Positions 1 to 8,565 of a stretch of DNA of 64,000 nt are shown here, piece after piece (within the stretch, counting starts at the first letter, position 1; each line of letters begins with the position of its first letter). Source of the DNA: GCA-003244245 sp963712995. Its GTDB lineage: Bacteria > Actinomycetota > Actinomycetes > Mycobacteriales > Pseudonocardiaceae. Position numbers and translations under genes: made by a program. Where the stretch lies: positions 1-64,000 of the forward strand of contig CAVQKH010000017.1 of assembly GCA_963712995.1 (NCBI GenBank), in the 5' to 3' direction. The notes under the pieces were generated by a model. That model saw only the letters and a program-made list of their open reading frames with translations, ran no database searches and was not told the DNA's origin.

Positions 1-22
1 CCCCGGCCAGCGCCTACGTCGA
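1..22 (+). pseudogene. DDE transposase, 5' side of the disrupted gene (last codons only)
   Basis: Only the last few codons of the upstream half lie in the window. Read in the frame starting at base 3 they give PASAYVD, which is the sequence expected just before the second catalytic Asp of a Mu/TniA-type transposase (YVDNGSAF in relatives known to me). The other half resumes at 3393. The rest of this gene lies outside the window, so its integrity upstream is unknown. Confidence 0.6.
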
Positions 23-103
23 TTATGCCGAGCTGATGGTTATGCCGACCTCGGTGGGGATCCGCTGGTCGGTGGGGGTGAACGGGCCGATGTTGTCGGC
101 ATA
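16..103 (+). repeat. Left inverted terminal repeat of the RIT element
   Basis: Reverse complement of 3284-3371 over 88 bp; the only mismatch is base 23 against 3364. It contains the motif TTATGCCGA at 23-31, a related TTATGCCGA at 40-48, and an inverted copy TCGGCATAA at 97-105. These repeated 9-mers look like recombinase-binding half-sites. Confidence 0.93.
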
Positions 104-161
104 ATCCTGGCGGTTCTGGCCGGGTCGCTCATCCTGTCTTTTCCAATCCGGAGGAGGAACG

Positions 162-1379
162 ATGGGCAGACCGACCAGCAAGGTCAGCAAAGTTGTGGTG
201 GCGGGGCCGTTGGCGCCGTACGCCGAGAGGTTCAAGGCGAGGCTGGAGGAGCTGGGCTACACCCCGTTGAGCGCGGTCAACTCGATGAGGTTGATGGTGC
301 ATTTGAGCCGTTGGCTTGGCGCGCGTGGGCTGAGGGCGGCTGATCTGAGCAGCGGCCGGGTGGAGCAGTACTTTCGTGAGCGACGCGCGGCCGGTTACCT
401 CGGTTCGCGTTCCCCGCGCAGTCTGGCTGTCCTGCTCGCGTTGCTGCATTCGGAGGGTGTGCTGGCAGCTGACGAGCCCCCAGCGCCGTGCTCGGCATCC
501 GAGGCGTTGCTGGCGTCGTTTCAGGACTATTTGCTTGCAGAGCGCGCGCTGGCGTCGAGCACCGCCCGGGCCTACGTGTTGCGGGCTCGTCGCTTCCTCA
601 CCTGGCATCCTGAGGTGAACCTCGCCGCGTTGACCACCGCGGACGTCTCCGCTGCCGTGCTGGTCGAGGCTAGCGCGGGCTCGGTGGGGTCGACCCAGTT
701 CTTCGTGGTGGCGCTGCGGGCTTTCCTGCGGTTCTGCTTCATCCAGGGCCTGGCGCCCACCGATTTGTCCGCGGCGGCGTTGAGCATGACCGGTCGTCGC
801 CGGCCTGGGTTACCCAAGAGCATCAGCCGAGCCGACGCGGTGGCGTTGCTGAATTCATGCGACCGGCGAACCGACGCGGGCCGGCGGGACTACGCGGTGC
901 TGCTGATGTTGCTGCGCCTGGGCCTGCGATCAAGCGAGGTTGCCACGTTGAGACTGGAGGACCTGGACTGGCGCGCGGGCGAGCTGGTGGTGCATGGCAA
1001 AGGCCAGCGCGCCGACCGGCTACCCCTGCCGGCCGATGTTGGAGAGGCCATCGCGGCCCACCTACGCCGAGGGCGATCGCGAACCACCCGGCGGGAGGTG
1101 TTCCTGCGCACGGTCGCTCCGATCGCCCCACTGAGTCGTCGCGGGGTGTCGTTGATCGTGCATCGTGCCTGTGTGCGGGCCGGGGTGACACCGGTGAATG
1201 CGCACCGGCTGCGGCACACGCTGGCCTGCGAGATGGTCCGCGCCGGAGTCCCGTTGCCGGAGATCAGCCAGGTGCTTCGCCATCGCAGCCTGGTCAGCAC
1301 CGCCATTTACGCCCGAGCTGATGTTGACCAGCTCCGGATGCTGGCCCAGCCTTGGCCGCGCGTGGGGGCTAGTCGATGA
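162..1379 (+). CDS. ritA: Tyrosine recombinase, first of the RIT trio
   Basis: A 405-residue phage-integrase-family recombinase. An N-terminal SAM-like core-binding domain occupies roughly residues 15-200 and the catalytic domain roughly 215-400. The expected catalytic set is visible: Arg in LRLGLRSSEV, Lys in VHGKGQR, His and Arg in HRLRHT, His in LRHRSLVS and the nucleophile Tyr in AIYARAD. The start is decided by GGAGGAGG four bases upstream of ATG at 162. The stop overlaps the next recombinase by four bases, implying coupled translation. In RIT elements the three enzymes are thought to act together; which one makes which cut is not established here. Confidence 0.92.
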   Translation: MGRPTSKVSKVVVAGPLAPYAERFKARLEELGYTPLSAVNSMRLMVHLSRWLGARGLRAADLSSGRVEQYFRERRAAGYLGSRSPRSLAVLLALLHSEGVLAADEPPAPCSASEALLASFQDYLLAERALASSTARAYVLRARRFLTWHPEVNLAALTTADVSAAVLVEASAGSVGSTQFFVVALRAFLRFCFIQGLAPTDLSAAALSMTGRRRPGLPKSISRADAVALLNSCDRRTDAGRRDYAVLLMLLRLGLRSSEVATLRLEDLDWRAGELVVHGKGQRADRLPLPADVGEAIAAHLRRGRSRTTRREVFLRTVAPIAPLSRRGVSLIVHRACVRAGVTPVNAHRLRHTLACEMVRAGVPLPEISQVLRHRSLVSTAIYARADVDQLRMLAQPWPRVGASR

Positions 1380-2296
1380 GCGAGTTCGACCACCATGTGC
1401 GGGACTACCTGCAGATGCGGCGCGCGTTGGGCTTCAAGCTCAGGCGCGAGGGCCAGCTGCTGGTCCAGCTGGCCGCCTATCTCGAGCAGGCCAGCGCCCA
1501 GACCCTGACCACTGAGCTGGCGCTGCGCTGGGCGCGGCTGCCCCAGGACGTGGCGCCGATCACCTGGGCGCACCGCCTGGGCGCGGCTCGCGGGTTCGCC
1601 ACCTACCTCAAGACGATTGACCCGGCGACCGAGATCTCGCCGCGCGGGATGTTGCCCGCCAGCGCGCCCCGCCCGACGCCCTACCTGTGGTCCCCGACCG
1701 ACGTGGCGCGGCTGCTGCAGGCGACCGGGCAGCTGCGACCGCGGCTGCGCGCGGCGACCTATGAGGTGTTCTTCGGTCTGATTGCCGCTTCGGGCATCAG
1801 GCTCGGCGAAGCGATCGGGCTAGACCGCGACGGCGTGGACCTTACCGAGGGGGTGCTCACGATCCGGGAGGCCAAGTTCGGCCACACCAGGCTGGTGCCG
1901 CTGCACCCCACCGTCACCGACGCGCTGGCCGGCTACGCCAGCTCTCGCAACCGGCTGTGCCCTTCGCCCAAGTCGAAGACGTTCTTCGTCTCCAGCGTCG
2001 GCACCGCCCTGCTCGCCGGAGAAATACATCGAACCTTCAACCAGCTCACCACCGCCCTGGGGCTGCGCACCGCGTCCATCCGGCCCCGGATTCACGATCT
2101 CCGGCACAGCTTCGCCGTGCGCACCCTGATCGACTGGCACCAGGCCGGGGTCGACATCGATGCCCGCCTCTGGGTGCTCTCGACCTACCTCGGTCACGTC
2201 AACCCGGCCGGGACCTACTGGTATCTGTCCGCCTCACCCGAGCTCATGGCCCTGGCCGCGGCGCGACTGGCCAGCCGATATGGACAACGGCGATGA
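1376..2296 (+). CDS. ritB: Tyrosine recombinase, second of the RIT trio
   Basis: A 306-residue tyrosine recombinase. It begins with MSEFDHHVRDYLQMRRALGF, typical of the middle RIT protein as I know it. Catalytic residues are recognisable as Arg in SGIRLGEA, Lys in REAKFGHTR, His and Arg in IHDLRHSF, His in YLGHVNPAG and Tyr in TYWYLS. It is shorter than its neighbours because the N-terminal DNA-binding part is compact. It overlaps ritA upstream and ritC downstream by ATGA, so all three are translated from one message. Confidence 0.92.
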   Translation: MSEFDHHVRDYLQMRRALGFKLRREGQLLVQLAAYLEQASAQTLTTELALRWARLPQDVAPITWAHRLGAARGFATYLKTIDPATEISPRGMLPASAPRPTPYLWSPTDVARLLQATGQLRPRLRAATYEVFFGLIAASGIRLGEAIGLDRDGVDLTEGVLTIREAKFGHTRLVPLHPTVTDALAGYASSRNRLCPSPKSKTFFVSSVGTALLAGEIHRTFNQLTTALGLRTASIRPRIHDLRHSFAVRTLIDWHQAGVDIDARLWVLSTYLGHVNPAGTYWYLSASPELMALAAARLASRYGQRR

Positions 2297-3282
2297 CCGC
2301 GCTGGCCCCCACCCTGCAGGCATTTTTCACCGACCGGCTCATGGGCCAACGCCAGGCCAGCCCGCACACCATCGCCGGCTACCGCGACACCTTCCGGCTG
2401 TTGCTGCGCTTCGCCGCCGAGCGCACCCACAACCCGGCGTGCGAGCTGGACTTCGCCGACCTGGACGCCCCGTTGGTGGCCGCGTTCCTGACACACCTGG
2501 AAACCGAGCGCGGCAACGGGGTGCGCACCCGCAACCACCGCCTCGCAGCGATCCACTCGTTGTTCGGCTACGCGGCGCTGCACCACCCCGAACACGCCGC
2601 ATCGATCCAACGGGTACTGGCTATCCCACCCAAGCGGTTCGAGCGCAACCTGGTCACCTTCCTCACCGACGACGAGGTCGACGCCCTCCTCGCCGCCTGC
2701 GACCGGTCGAGCTGGACCAGACGGCGCGATCACGCCATGATCACACTCGCCGTCCAGACCGGGCTACGCATCTCTGAGCTGGCCGCCTTGACCTGCGCCG
2801 ATGCCATCCTCGGCGCAGGAGCGCACGTGCGTTGCCTGAGCAAGGGCCGCAAGCGGCGGCACACCCCACTGCTGCCCCTGACCGTCGAGGTCTTACGCAC
2901 CTGGCTGGCCGAACGCCACGGCGCCGCGTCCGAACCCCTGTTCCCGACCAACACCGGAAGGCAACTCAGCCGCGACGCCATCGAGCTCCGCGTCAGCCAC
3001 CACGTCCGCGCAGCCGCCCAGGCCTGCCCCTCCCTGCGCGTCAAGAAGGTCAGCGCCCACACCCTGCGCCACACCAGTGCCATGCGCCTGCTGCTCTCCG
3101 GGGTCGACGTCACGGTGATCGCTCTATGGCTGGGCCACGAGCAGATCTCCACCACGAACGTTTACCTGCACGCCGACATGTCCCAGAAGGAACGAGCGAT
3201 CGCCCGCACCACCCCACCGAACACCACACCGGGACGCTACCGCGCCCCCGACACCCTGCTCGCCTTCCTCGAAGCCCTCTAA
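2293..3282 (+). CDS. ritC: Tyrosine recombinase, third of the RIT trio
   Basis: A 329-residue XerD-like tyrosine recombinase. The start at 2293 is chosen because it overlaps the ritB stop as ATGA; a longer open frame upstream runs only antisense to sense within ritB and has no typical sequence. The catalytic residues are Arg in TGLRISEL, Lys in LSKGRKRR, His and Arg in HTLRHTS, His in WLGHEQIS and Tyr in TNVYLHAD. The stop lies one base before the right inverted repeat, so coding sequence fills the element almost completely. Confidence 0.92.
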   Translation: MTALAPTLQAFFTDRLMGQRQASPHTIAGYRDTFRLLLRFAAERTHNPACELDFADLDAPLVAAFLTHLETERGNGVRTRNHRLAAIHSLFGYAALHHPEHAASIQRVLAIPPKRFERNLVTFLTDDEVDALLAACDRSSWTRRRDHAMITLAVQTGLRISELAALTCADAILGAGAHVRCLSKGRKRRHTPLLPLTVEVLRTWLAERHGAASEPLFPTNTGRQLSRDAIELRVSHHVRAAAQACPSLRVKKVSAHTLRHTSAMRLLLSGVDVTVIALWLGHEQISTTNVYLHADMSQKERAIARTTPPNTTPGRYRAPDTLLAFLEAL

Positions 3283-3283
3283 C

Positions 3284-3371
3284 TATGCCGACAACATCGG
3301 CCCGTTCACCCCCACCGACCAGCGGATCCCCACCGAGGTCGGCATAACCATCAGCTCGGCATATTCGACGT
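3284..3371 (-). repeat. Right inverted terminal repeat of the RIT element
   Basis: Inverted copy of 16-103. Unlike the left side, 19 more element bases lie between this repeat and the direct core copy at 3391, and they form an additional palindrome (3367-3395). Confidence 0.93.
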
Positions 3372-3395
3372 TGTGCCGAGTATCGGCATAACGTC
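3367..3395. promoter_or_regulatory. Palindromic recombinase site at the right RIT end
   Basis: GACGTTGTGCCGA (3367-3379) is followed after GTA by TCGGCATAACGTC (3383-3395), its inverted copy with one mismatch. The outer part contains the core-repeat word. This resembles a double half-site bound by tyrosine recombinases, present only at the right end. Function is inferred. Confidence 0.6.
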
Positions 3396-4202
3396 GACAA
3401 CGGATCCGCTTTCGTCGACTCCTGGCTGCTGCGGGCCTGCGCCAAGCTCGGGATCCGGCTGATCCACTCCACCCCACACCGGCCACAAGGCCGCGGGAAG
3501 ATCGAACGTTTCTTCCGGACCGTGCGAGATCAGTTCCTCGTCGAGGTCGCCGACACCAGCGCCGCCGAGCTGACCGAGCGAGGGCTCACCCCAGCCGCGG
3601 CACTGCTGCAGCTCAACGCCCTGTTCACCGCCTGGGTCGAGAGTGTCTACCACCACCAGGTGCACTCCGAGACCGGACAGACACCGCTGGCCCGCTGGAA
3701 CGAGGGCTTCGACCGCCTCGACCACGGCCCGATCATGGCCACGGCGCAGGCGCTGACCGAGGCGTTTTTGTGGAGCGAGTACCGCACCGTCACCAAGACC
3801 GCGACCGTGTCACTGCACGGCAACACCTACCAGGTCGAGGCCGCGCTGGTAGGGCGCAAGGTGGAACTGGTGTTCTCCCCGTTCAACCTCCAAGTCATCG
3901 AGGTCCGCCACGACCAACGCAGTTACGGCCACGCGGTGCCGTATCGGATCACCCGCCACGCCCACCCCAAGGCCCGCCCCGAGACACCCGAGCCCGCGCC
4001 GGCCCCGCCAACCGGCATCGCCTACCTGCACCTGGTCGCCCACACCCACCACCAGCAGGTCGCCGACGACGACCACATCGGCTTCGACGCGCTCTACTCC
4101 CGCGCCGAGCACCATCCCGAACAGAATCCCGACCAGCGTCCCGGGCAGCCCCCGCTCACCGAGCGCACCGACGACGAGCACAACCAGCAGGCCGGCCGAT
4201 GA
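3393..4202 (+). pseudogene. Mu/TniA-type DDE transposase, 3' part, disrupted by the RIT element
   Basis: The open frame from 3393 starts VDNGSAFVDSW, the region around the second catalytic Asp of an rve-type integrase core, and continues to the third catalytic residue, Glu in GRGKIERFFRTV. The C-terminal part (about residues 120-200) has the small beta-barrel seen in Mu/TniA transposases. It ends TGA overlapping the ATPase start. Transposases of this family work with an AAA+ partner that selects the target. The 5' half is separated by the 3,375-bp RIT insertion, so the gene is presumably inactive unless the element excises. An internal ATG at 3522 would give 226 residues without the DDE Asp residues. 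Confidence 0.85.
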
Positions 4203-5014
4203 CAATTCAGCGTCTGCAATCACATTGGGGTTTCACGACCATGCCCTTCGGCCGCGGACTGGCCCCCTCGATGCTGCACCGCCACGGCGGACACGCCGAG
4301 GCGGTAGCCCGCATCGCCTGGTGCATCGACCAACACGCCCTCGGTGTGATCACCGGCGAGGTCGGTGCCGGCAAGACCGTCGCCGTCCGCGCCGCCACCG
4401 CCGCCCTGGACCCCTCCCGGCACGTGATCATCTACCTGCCCAACCCCTCAGTCGGAGTCCGGGGCATGCTCCACCACATCGTCTCCGCGCTCGGGCAGGT
4501 CCCCAGCTTCTACAGCGCCACCCTCGTCCCCCAAGCCGCCGACGCACTCGCCGCCGAACACGCCGAACGCGGCCGCAGCCCCGTCGTGCTCATCGATGAG
4601 GCCCACCTCCTGGACAACCAGCAAATGGAAGCCGTGCGCATGCTCACCAACCACGACATGGACTCCGGTGCCCCGTTCGCGACCGTGCTGATCGGGCAAC
4701 CCACCCTGCGCCAACGCCTACGCCTCGGAGTGCTCGCCGCCCTGGACCAGCGAATATCGGTGCGCTACACCCTCGCCGGCATGAACCCCACCGAGACCGC
4801 CGACTACATCACCCACCACCTCAAAATCGCCGGACGCACCGACACCCTATTCAGCGCAGACGCCATCACCCTGATCCACAACGCCTCACGCGGCTACCCC
4901 CGCGCCATCAACAACCTCACCGTCAACGCCCTCACCGCGGCATTCGCCCGCAACAACCCCATCGTCGACGAGAAAGCCGCCCGAACCGCGATCTCCGAAA
5001 CCGGCGCCGACTGA
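4199..5014 (+). CDS. TniB/ExeA-like AAA+ ATPase, transposase partner
   Basis: A 271-residue ATPase starting at ATG 4199, which overlaps the transposase stop as ATGA. Walker A is GEVGAGKT (about residues 50-57) and Walker B is VVLIDEAH. The sensor region TVLIGQPTLRQRLR and the C-terminal lid are typical of the ExeA/TniB/IstB-like ATPases that escort DDE transposases to target DNA. It appears intact although its transposase is broken, which suggests the RIT insertion is recent or that the ATPase is retained passively. A codon frame open further upstream runs inside the transposase gene and is not used. Confidence 0.88.
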   Translation: MTIQRLQSHWGFTTMPFGRGLAPSMLHRHGGHAEAVARIAWCIDQHALGVITGEVGAGKTVAVRAATAALDPSRHVIIYLPNPSVGVRGMLHHIVSALGQVPSFYSATLVPQAADALAAEHAERGRSPVVLIDEAHLLDNQQMEAVRMLTNHDMDSGAPFATVLIGQPTLRQRLRLGVLAALDQRISVRYTLAGMNPTETADYITHHLKIAGRTDTLFSADAITLIHNASRGYPRAINNLTVNALTAAFARNNPIVDEKAARTAISETGAD

Positions 5015-5031
5015 CCCACGTCCCGCGCTCG

Positions 5032-6411
5032 TCACCACGCCGAGCACCCCGTCACCGAACCGACCAAAGCCCCGCCCACCACCACCGGGCGGGGCTTTCT
5101 CACACCCCAATCATCGGCACCACCGATGAAGGCGTCATCGGCAAGAACAACGACGGACAACAGTGGCGGCAGTCGGGTTACCGCTGGTGGTGTGCTGACC
5201 CGGTGTCCGGCGGGTGCGGCGAGGATGTCGGTGGCCAGGTCGGTCTCGACGACCCGACCGCCCCGGCGGGCTACCTCGGACAGCGTTTCGTTGCGGTCGC
5301 GGGCGTAGCGGCGTAGCCGGTCGAACGCGGCGTGCATGCCCAGGCCGCCCCGCTGGGCGAGGACGCCTTTGGCCTGCTCGATGATGACCCGGCTGTTCAG
5401 CGCGGTCTGGAGCTGCTCGGTGAGGATCTCACGTCGCCGGATGGCTCGTTCGGACAAGATCCCGATGGTGGCCATGTCGGCCAGTGCCTGGCCCAGCGCG
5501 ACGTCGGCCTCGGGTAACGGACCGGGTCGTGGCGGAACAGGTTCATCGCCCCGATCGCCTCACCGCGCAGCCGCAACGGCAGCGCATGCACCGACCGGAA
5601 CGCCTCCCGCTGCGCCACCGCGGCGACGAAGGCGGGCCAGCGGTCTGCGGCGTCGGTCAGGTCCGCCACGCTCACCGGCGCCCCGGTGCGGAAGCACTCC
5701 ACACACGGGCCTTCACCGGCCTCGAGCTGCAGTAGCTCCATCACCTTGACGTCTTCATTCGACGACGCGACCACCGCAGGGTGCGCTGGGAGTCGGCCAG
5801 CAGGAGCCCGGCCGCGTCGGCGGCCAGCAACTCGACGCTGTAGCTGACCAGCCCACACCCCGTCCCCGGGATCGGTGCGCACGCCCAAAAACATCAACGC
5901 GGCCAGGTCCGCGGCACGGATCGCGTCCCGCAACTGCGCGTCGCTCAGCGAACCCGGTGTTGCGCGGTACAGGTCCAGGACCCCGAGGTTGACCGTTCCC
6001 CACTGCAACGGCACCGCGAACAACGCCCCGACCTCGGACCGCTCCGCCACCGCCGCGGCGAAGACCGGCCAGCGGCTGGTCTCGGTGCTGTGGTGTAGGT
6101 CAGCGACAAGCACCGGGCGCCCGGTGCTCGCGGCCTCCACGCACGCGCCCTCCCCGAGACTGAACTGGAGATCTTCCAGCAATTCCGCCGTCGCGTCGGT
6201 GGCGCACAACGTCTCCCGCGCGTCGCCCGCGGTCAGCAGCGAGATCGACGCGCCGTCGATGTCCAGTCTCGCCACACACGCCCGGCAGAAGCTGCTCGGC
6301 CAGCGCCCGGTCATCGGCGCCGTCGCGGGCGATACCCAACAGCGCGCGGGTCACCGCGCCCAGCTCAGCCACCCTGACCGACCCCACCATCCGGGCCCTC
6401 ACCCAGCCCAC
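5032..6411 (-). pseudogene. GAF-GAF-ANTAR RNA-binding regulator, broken by several frameshifts
   Basis: Read from 6411 downwards, pieces of one protein appear in changing frames: an N-terminus with VAELGAVTRALLGIARDG, a first GAF domain with GEGACVEAASTGRPVLVADL, a second GAF domain with GEGPCVECFRTGAPVSVADL, and an ANTAR domain with NSRVIIEQAKGVLAQRGGL and ALNSRVIIEQAK. Frame changes are needed near 6283 (one extra C), 5865 (one extra base in a C run), 5780 (one base short) and 5530. After the ANTAR domain the frame reads on through the 5066-5100 terminator instead of stopping, so the 3' end is probably shifted as well. ANTAR proteins act as antiterminators. Either the gene is decayed or this stretch has sequencing errors in homopolymers. 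Confidence 0.8.
5066..5100 (+). terminator. Rho-independent terminator after the transposition ATPase
   Basis: AAAGCCCCGCCC (5066-5077) pairs with GGGCGGGGCTTT (5087-5098) over 12 bp with a nine-base loop, followed by CT. A-rich start and T-rich end make it usable in both directions, so it may also end the minus-strand GAF-ANTAR remnant. Confidence 0.8.
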
Positions 6412-6552
6412 TCATCCCAGCTCACCCCCGTCAGCCCAGGTAACATCGCGAAACGCAGACGCGACGGGGACGTGATCGGCGCCGACGACCAGCGCAACGG
6501 TACGCACACACCCTCGGAACCCCCAGCGGCCCCCGCCACGCGCTTGGGCTGA

Positions 6553-6849
6553 TCAGCAGCTGGCTTGGGCACGCCCCTTCGCCGCCTCGACGCGGAGGGT
6601 CTCGATGAGACGCGAGATGGCGTGGTGCGCTTCGTGCAAAGCTTCGTGGGTGTGGTAGGCGCGCCTGGCGCTGGTCGTGAGCGTGTCCTCCTGGCCGGTC
6701 TGAAGCCAGGCCTGCAAGCACCGCCGCGCGCGACCCATCGCCAGCTCAGCGTTCTGCAACTGCTGTACGCAGGCGCTGACGGTGAGGTTCGGGTGATCGC
6801 GCTGAGTTCGCGGTCCTCGACGCTGGGGATCGGTCGTGGTCATCATCAT
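6553..6849 (-). CDS. Small helical hypothetical protein
   Basis: 98 residues beginning MMMTTTDPQRRGPR. AAGGGAG lies five bases before the first ATG, which supports the start. The body, from about residue 24, looks helical with AVQQLQNAEL-like heptads and ends with a charged tail. It contains two His-Glu-rich turns (THEALHEAHHA). I do not recognise a family. It lies between two broken signalling genes but is itself open and has normal codon use. Confidence 0.6.
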   Translation of the reverse strand: MMMTTTDPQRRGPRTQRDHPNLTVSACVQQLQNAELAMGRARRCLQAWLQTGQEDTLTTSARRAYHTHEALHEAHHAISRLIETLRVEAAKGRAQASC

Positions 6850-7155
6850 CGTCTCCCTTCAAAGGCGCTAGACCCGGGGGGCTGTGATCAGCCCGTGTCA
6901 GCGCGGGCAGCCTCACCCGATCGGGCCAGCGGACCGGTCGGGTGAGGCTGCTCCCAGGGCTCGGCGCTGGGAAAGTGATCGCGCGGCAGGCGCAACCATC
7001 GCGATCGCGACAGTCGGCAACGCCCATGGCCATACCCCGTCCAGTCGCGCTTGGGCTCGTGTCACCGAGCGCTGACATCGCCAGGGTCTGGGGCGTGTCG
7101 CGAAAACAGACTGCTCAGCGACGTCGCCCGCGGCCTCCCTCGAGGGCAGGAGGCC
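6850..7155. other. 306 bp without a recognisable gene
   Basis: Lies between the 98-aa protein start and the end of the RsbW-like pseudogene. Open frames here are short and have no codon bias or ribosome-binding site. It should hold the promoter of the 98-aa gene, but no convincing -10/-35 pair was seen. Confidence 0.4.
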
Positions 7156-7661
7156 TCATTGCTGATCGTTACGCGTTCTCCGGGACCAACCGACCTCGTT
7201 CCCCAGCGGTCGCAGCCGCACCGGTGGCACGTGCACCCGCAGGCGCACGACGGTGCCCCGGTCATCGCAGCGAGTGTCGACGTCTGGGATGAGCACTCGC
7301 ATCAAGGGGATACCCCGGCCCCGGACGCCCCCAGGGTGGGGTGTTCGCCAGCGGCCCCGATCGGAGACGATGATCAGGACGTGGTCGATGGCCCGGTGCG
7401 CCTGCAACCACATCAATCCCGGCCCGCTGAGGTGGCCGGCATAGGCGTGTTCGGCGGCGTTGGCGATCGCCTCATACACCGCCAGGACCAGGTCCTCGAC
7501 CACGTCAGGGGGACGTCGGCAGCCAGCCAGTCGTGGAACTGGCGGCGCAGCACGGTGGCGTTATACGCGGTCGCGACCGCGTATACCCGCGGCGGCACTC
7601 GAACATCCCCAGGTGACCGGAGGATCCAGCGCGGACCCCCGTCCTCACCGCCGTCATCCAT
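7156..7661 (-). pseudogene. RsbW-like anti-sigma factor ATPase with a frameshift
   Basis: From ATG at 7661 the frame gives an N-terminus with ATVLRRQFHDWLAADVP. The remainder, in the next frame, reads VEDLVLAVYEAIANAAEHAY, the N-box of a HATPase_c serine kinase, and then VSDRGRWRTP and GRGIPLMRVL, the G1/G2 boxes. One C appears to be missing from the C run near 7507, which would rejoin the two pieces. Intact relatives phosphorylate anti-sigma antagonists or act in stress signalling. The companion GAF-ANTAR gene is broken too. Confidence 0.75.
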
Positions 7662-7762
7662 ATCCGCAGTAGTACCCGAAATGGGGCCCGATGCACCTGT
7701 GCGGGACAGCCGGCGATACCCAACCTGGCCCTCACGGGTGCGCTGGGCGGTTGATCAGGCCA

Positions 7763-8198
7763 TTACCCCGATTTTTTCCGACACTCGGCCGGGAGCCGGT
7801 TGGTCAACCACTGATCCGATCCGCTTGCCGCGGCGGTCGTCGGTCGGGTTTGTCTGATCACGACTCGGTGGAGATCCGGGTCTGTGACTTCGTTTTCTTG
7901 TCGTGGCGTGTCGTCGGGCTGGGTGTTGGGCCCGGCAAGGACGCCCTCGGCGAGCAGACGCCGCCAAAGAGCCTGGATGTCCGGCGTGCTCAGCCGGACC
8001 AATGGCGACACTGCGATCTGCAGGACTGCGGGGTGAGGCTATGGGGGATGTGGCGTGGATCAGAACCAGTGAGATCGGTCCGAAGCAGAGCAGCGCCCAG
8101 CCGTCCGCCGCGCCTCAAAGCCCAGGGTGATGTAGAAGTCCAGCGCCCGGGCCACGTCTGCGACCCGGGCGCGCGGTACCCCGACGCCGCCCCAGGGT
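7763..8198 (-). pseudogene. VOC (glyoxalase/bleomycin-resistance) superfamily remnant
   Basis: Three frames together spell a VOC protein. RVADVARALDFYITLGFEA is the first beta-alpha unit, DGWALLCFGPISLVLIHATSP the middle strand set, and LVRLSTPDIQALWRRLLAEG followed by VTDPDLHRVVIRQT the last module, where DPDLHR corresponds to the usual DPDGHR. At least two frameshifts separate them, near 8120 and 8035. No single frame encodes a complete domain, so the gene is called broken. Confidence 0.65.
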
Positions 8199-8565
8199 CA
8201 GCGGCGGCCGACAGCTGATCTGCGTTCGCGGCATCACAACTCCGTGGAGGTCCTGAAAAGACGCCACCGGGGTCTGGAGCAGCGTGATCGACTCGTCGCT
8301 ACGGCTCCACGCAGGCAACGCCCGAGGTGGCGCGCACTCCGAGTGTGACCCACCTGAGCAACGCCATGACGTCGGTGGCCCTAGCCTTGGAGTTGCTGTG
8401 ATCCGGCGTCTTGTCGATCGCGAAGTCTGCCGAGGCGTGGAAGCACAGCGCGACACAGCACAGCGCAAAGCAGCTCTCACAGTCAGCTCGCAGGCTGGCC
8501 CGGTCCCTGCCGGAGAGTGGGAGAGGGTCTGGGTCGGGCACGCGAGCGGCACCAACGGGACTGAA
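8199..8565. other. 367 bp without a recognisable gene
   Basis: Between the VOC remnant and the secreted-peptide gene. Overlapping open frames on both strands show no family signature, no ribosome-binding site and no consistent third-position GC. No clear terminator was seen. Confidence 0.4.

Larger units (their letters stand above)
16..3397 (+). mobile_element. RIT element (recombinases in trio) inserted in a transposase gene
   Basis: Three same-strand tyrosine recombinase genes, each overlapping the next by ATGA, are bracketed by 88-bp inverted repeats at 16-103 and 3284-3371 with one mismatch. The 7-base word ACGTCGA is directly repeated at 16-22 and 3391-3397. Deleting 16-3390 joins GCCT to ACGTCGACAAC and restores an open transposase frame reading AYVDNGSAF, so the insertion is 3,375 bp with one core copy. 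Trios of this kind flanked by inverted repeats are the established RIT family. The exact repair of the target frame is direct evidence for the boundaries; that the core is the strand-exchange overlap is inference. Confidence 0.9.

Noticed and set aside
3770..4198. Upstream extension of the ExeA-like ATPase into the transposase gene
   Set aside because: Arg/Pro-rich frame without family sequence; the ATG overlapping the transposase stop at 4199 fits the family start.
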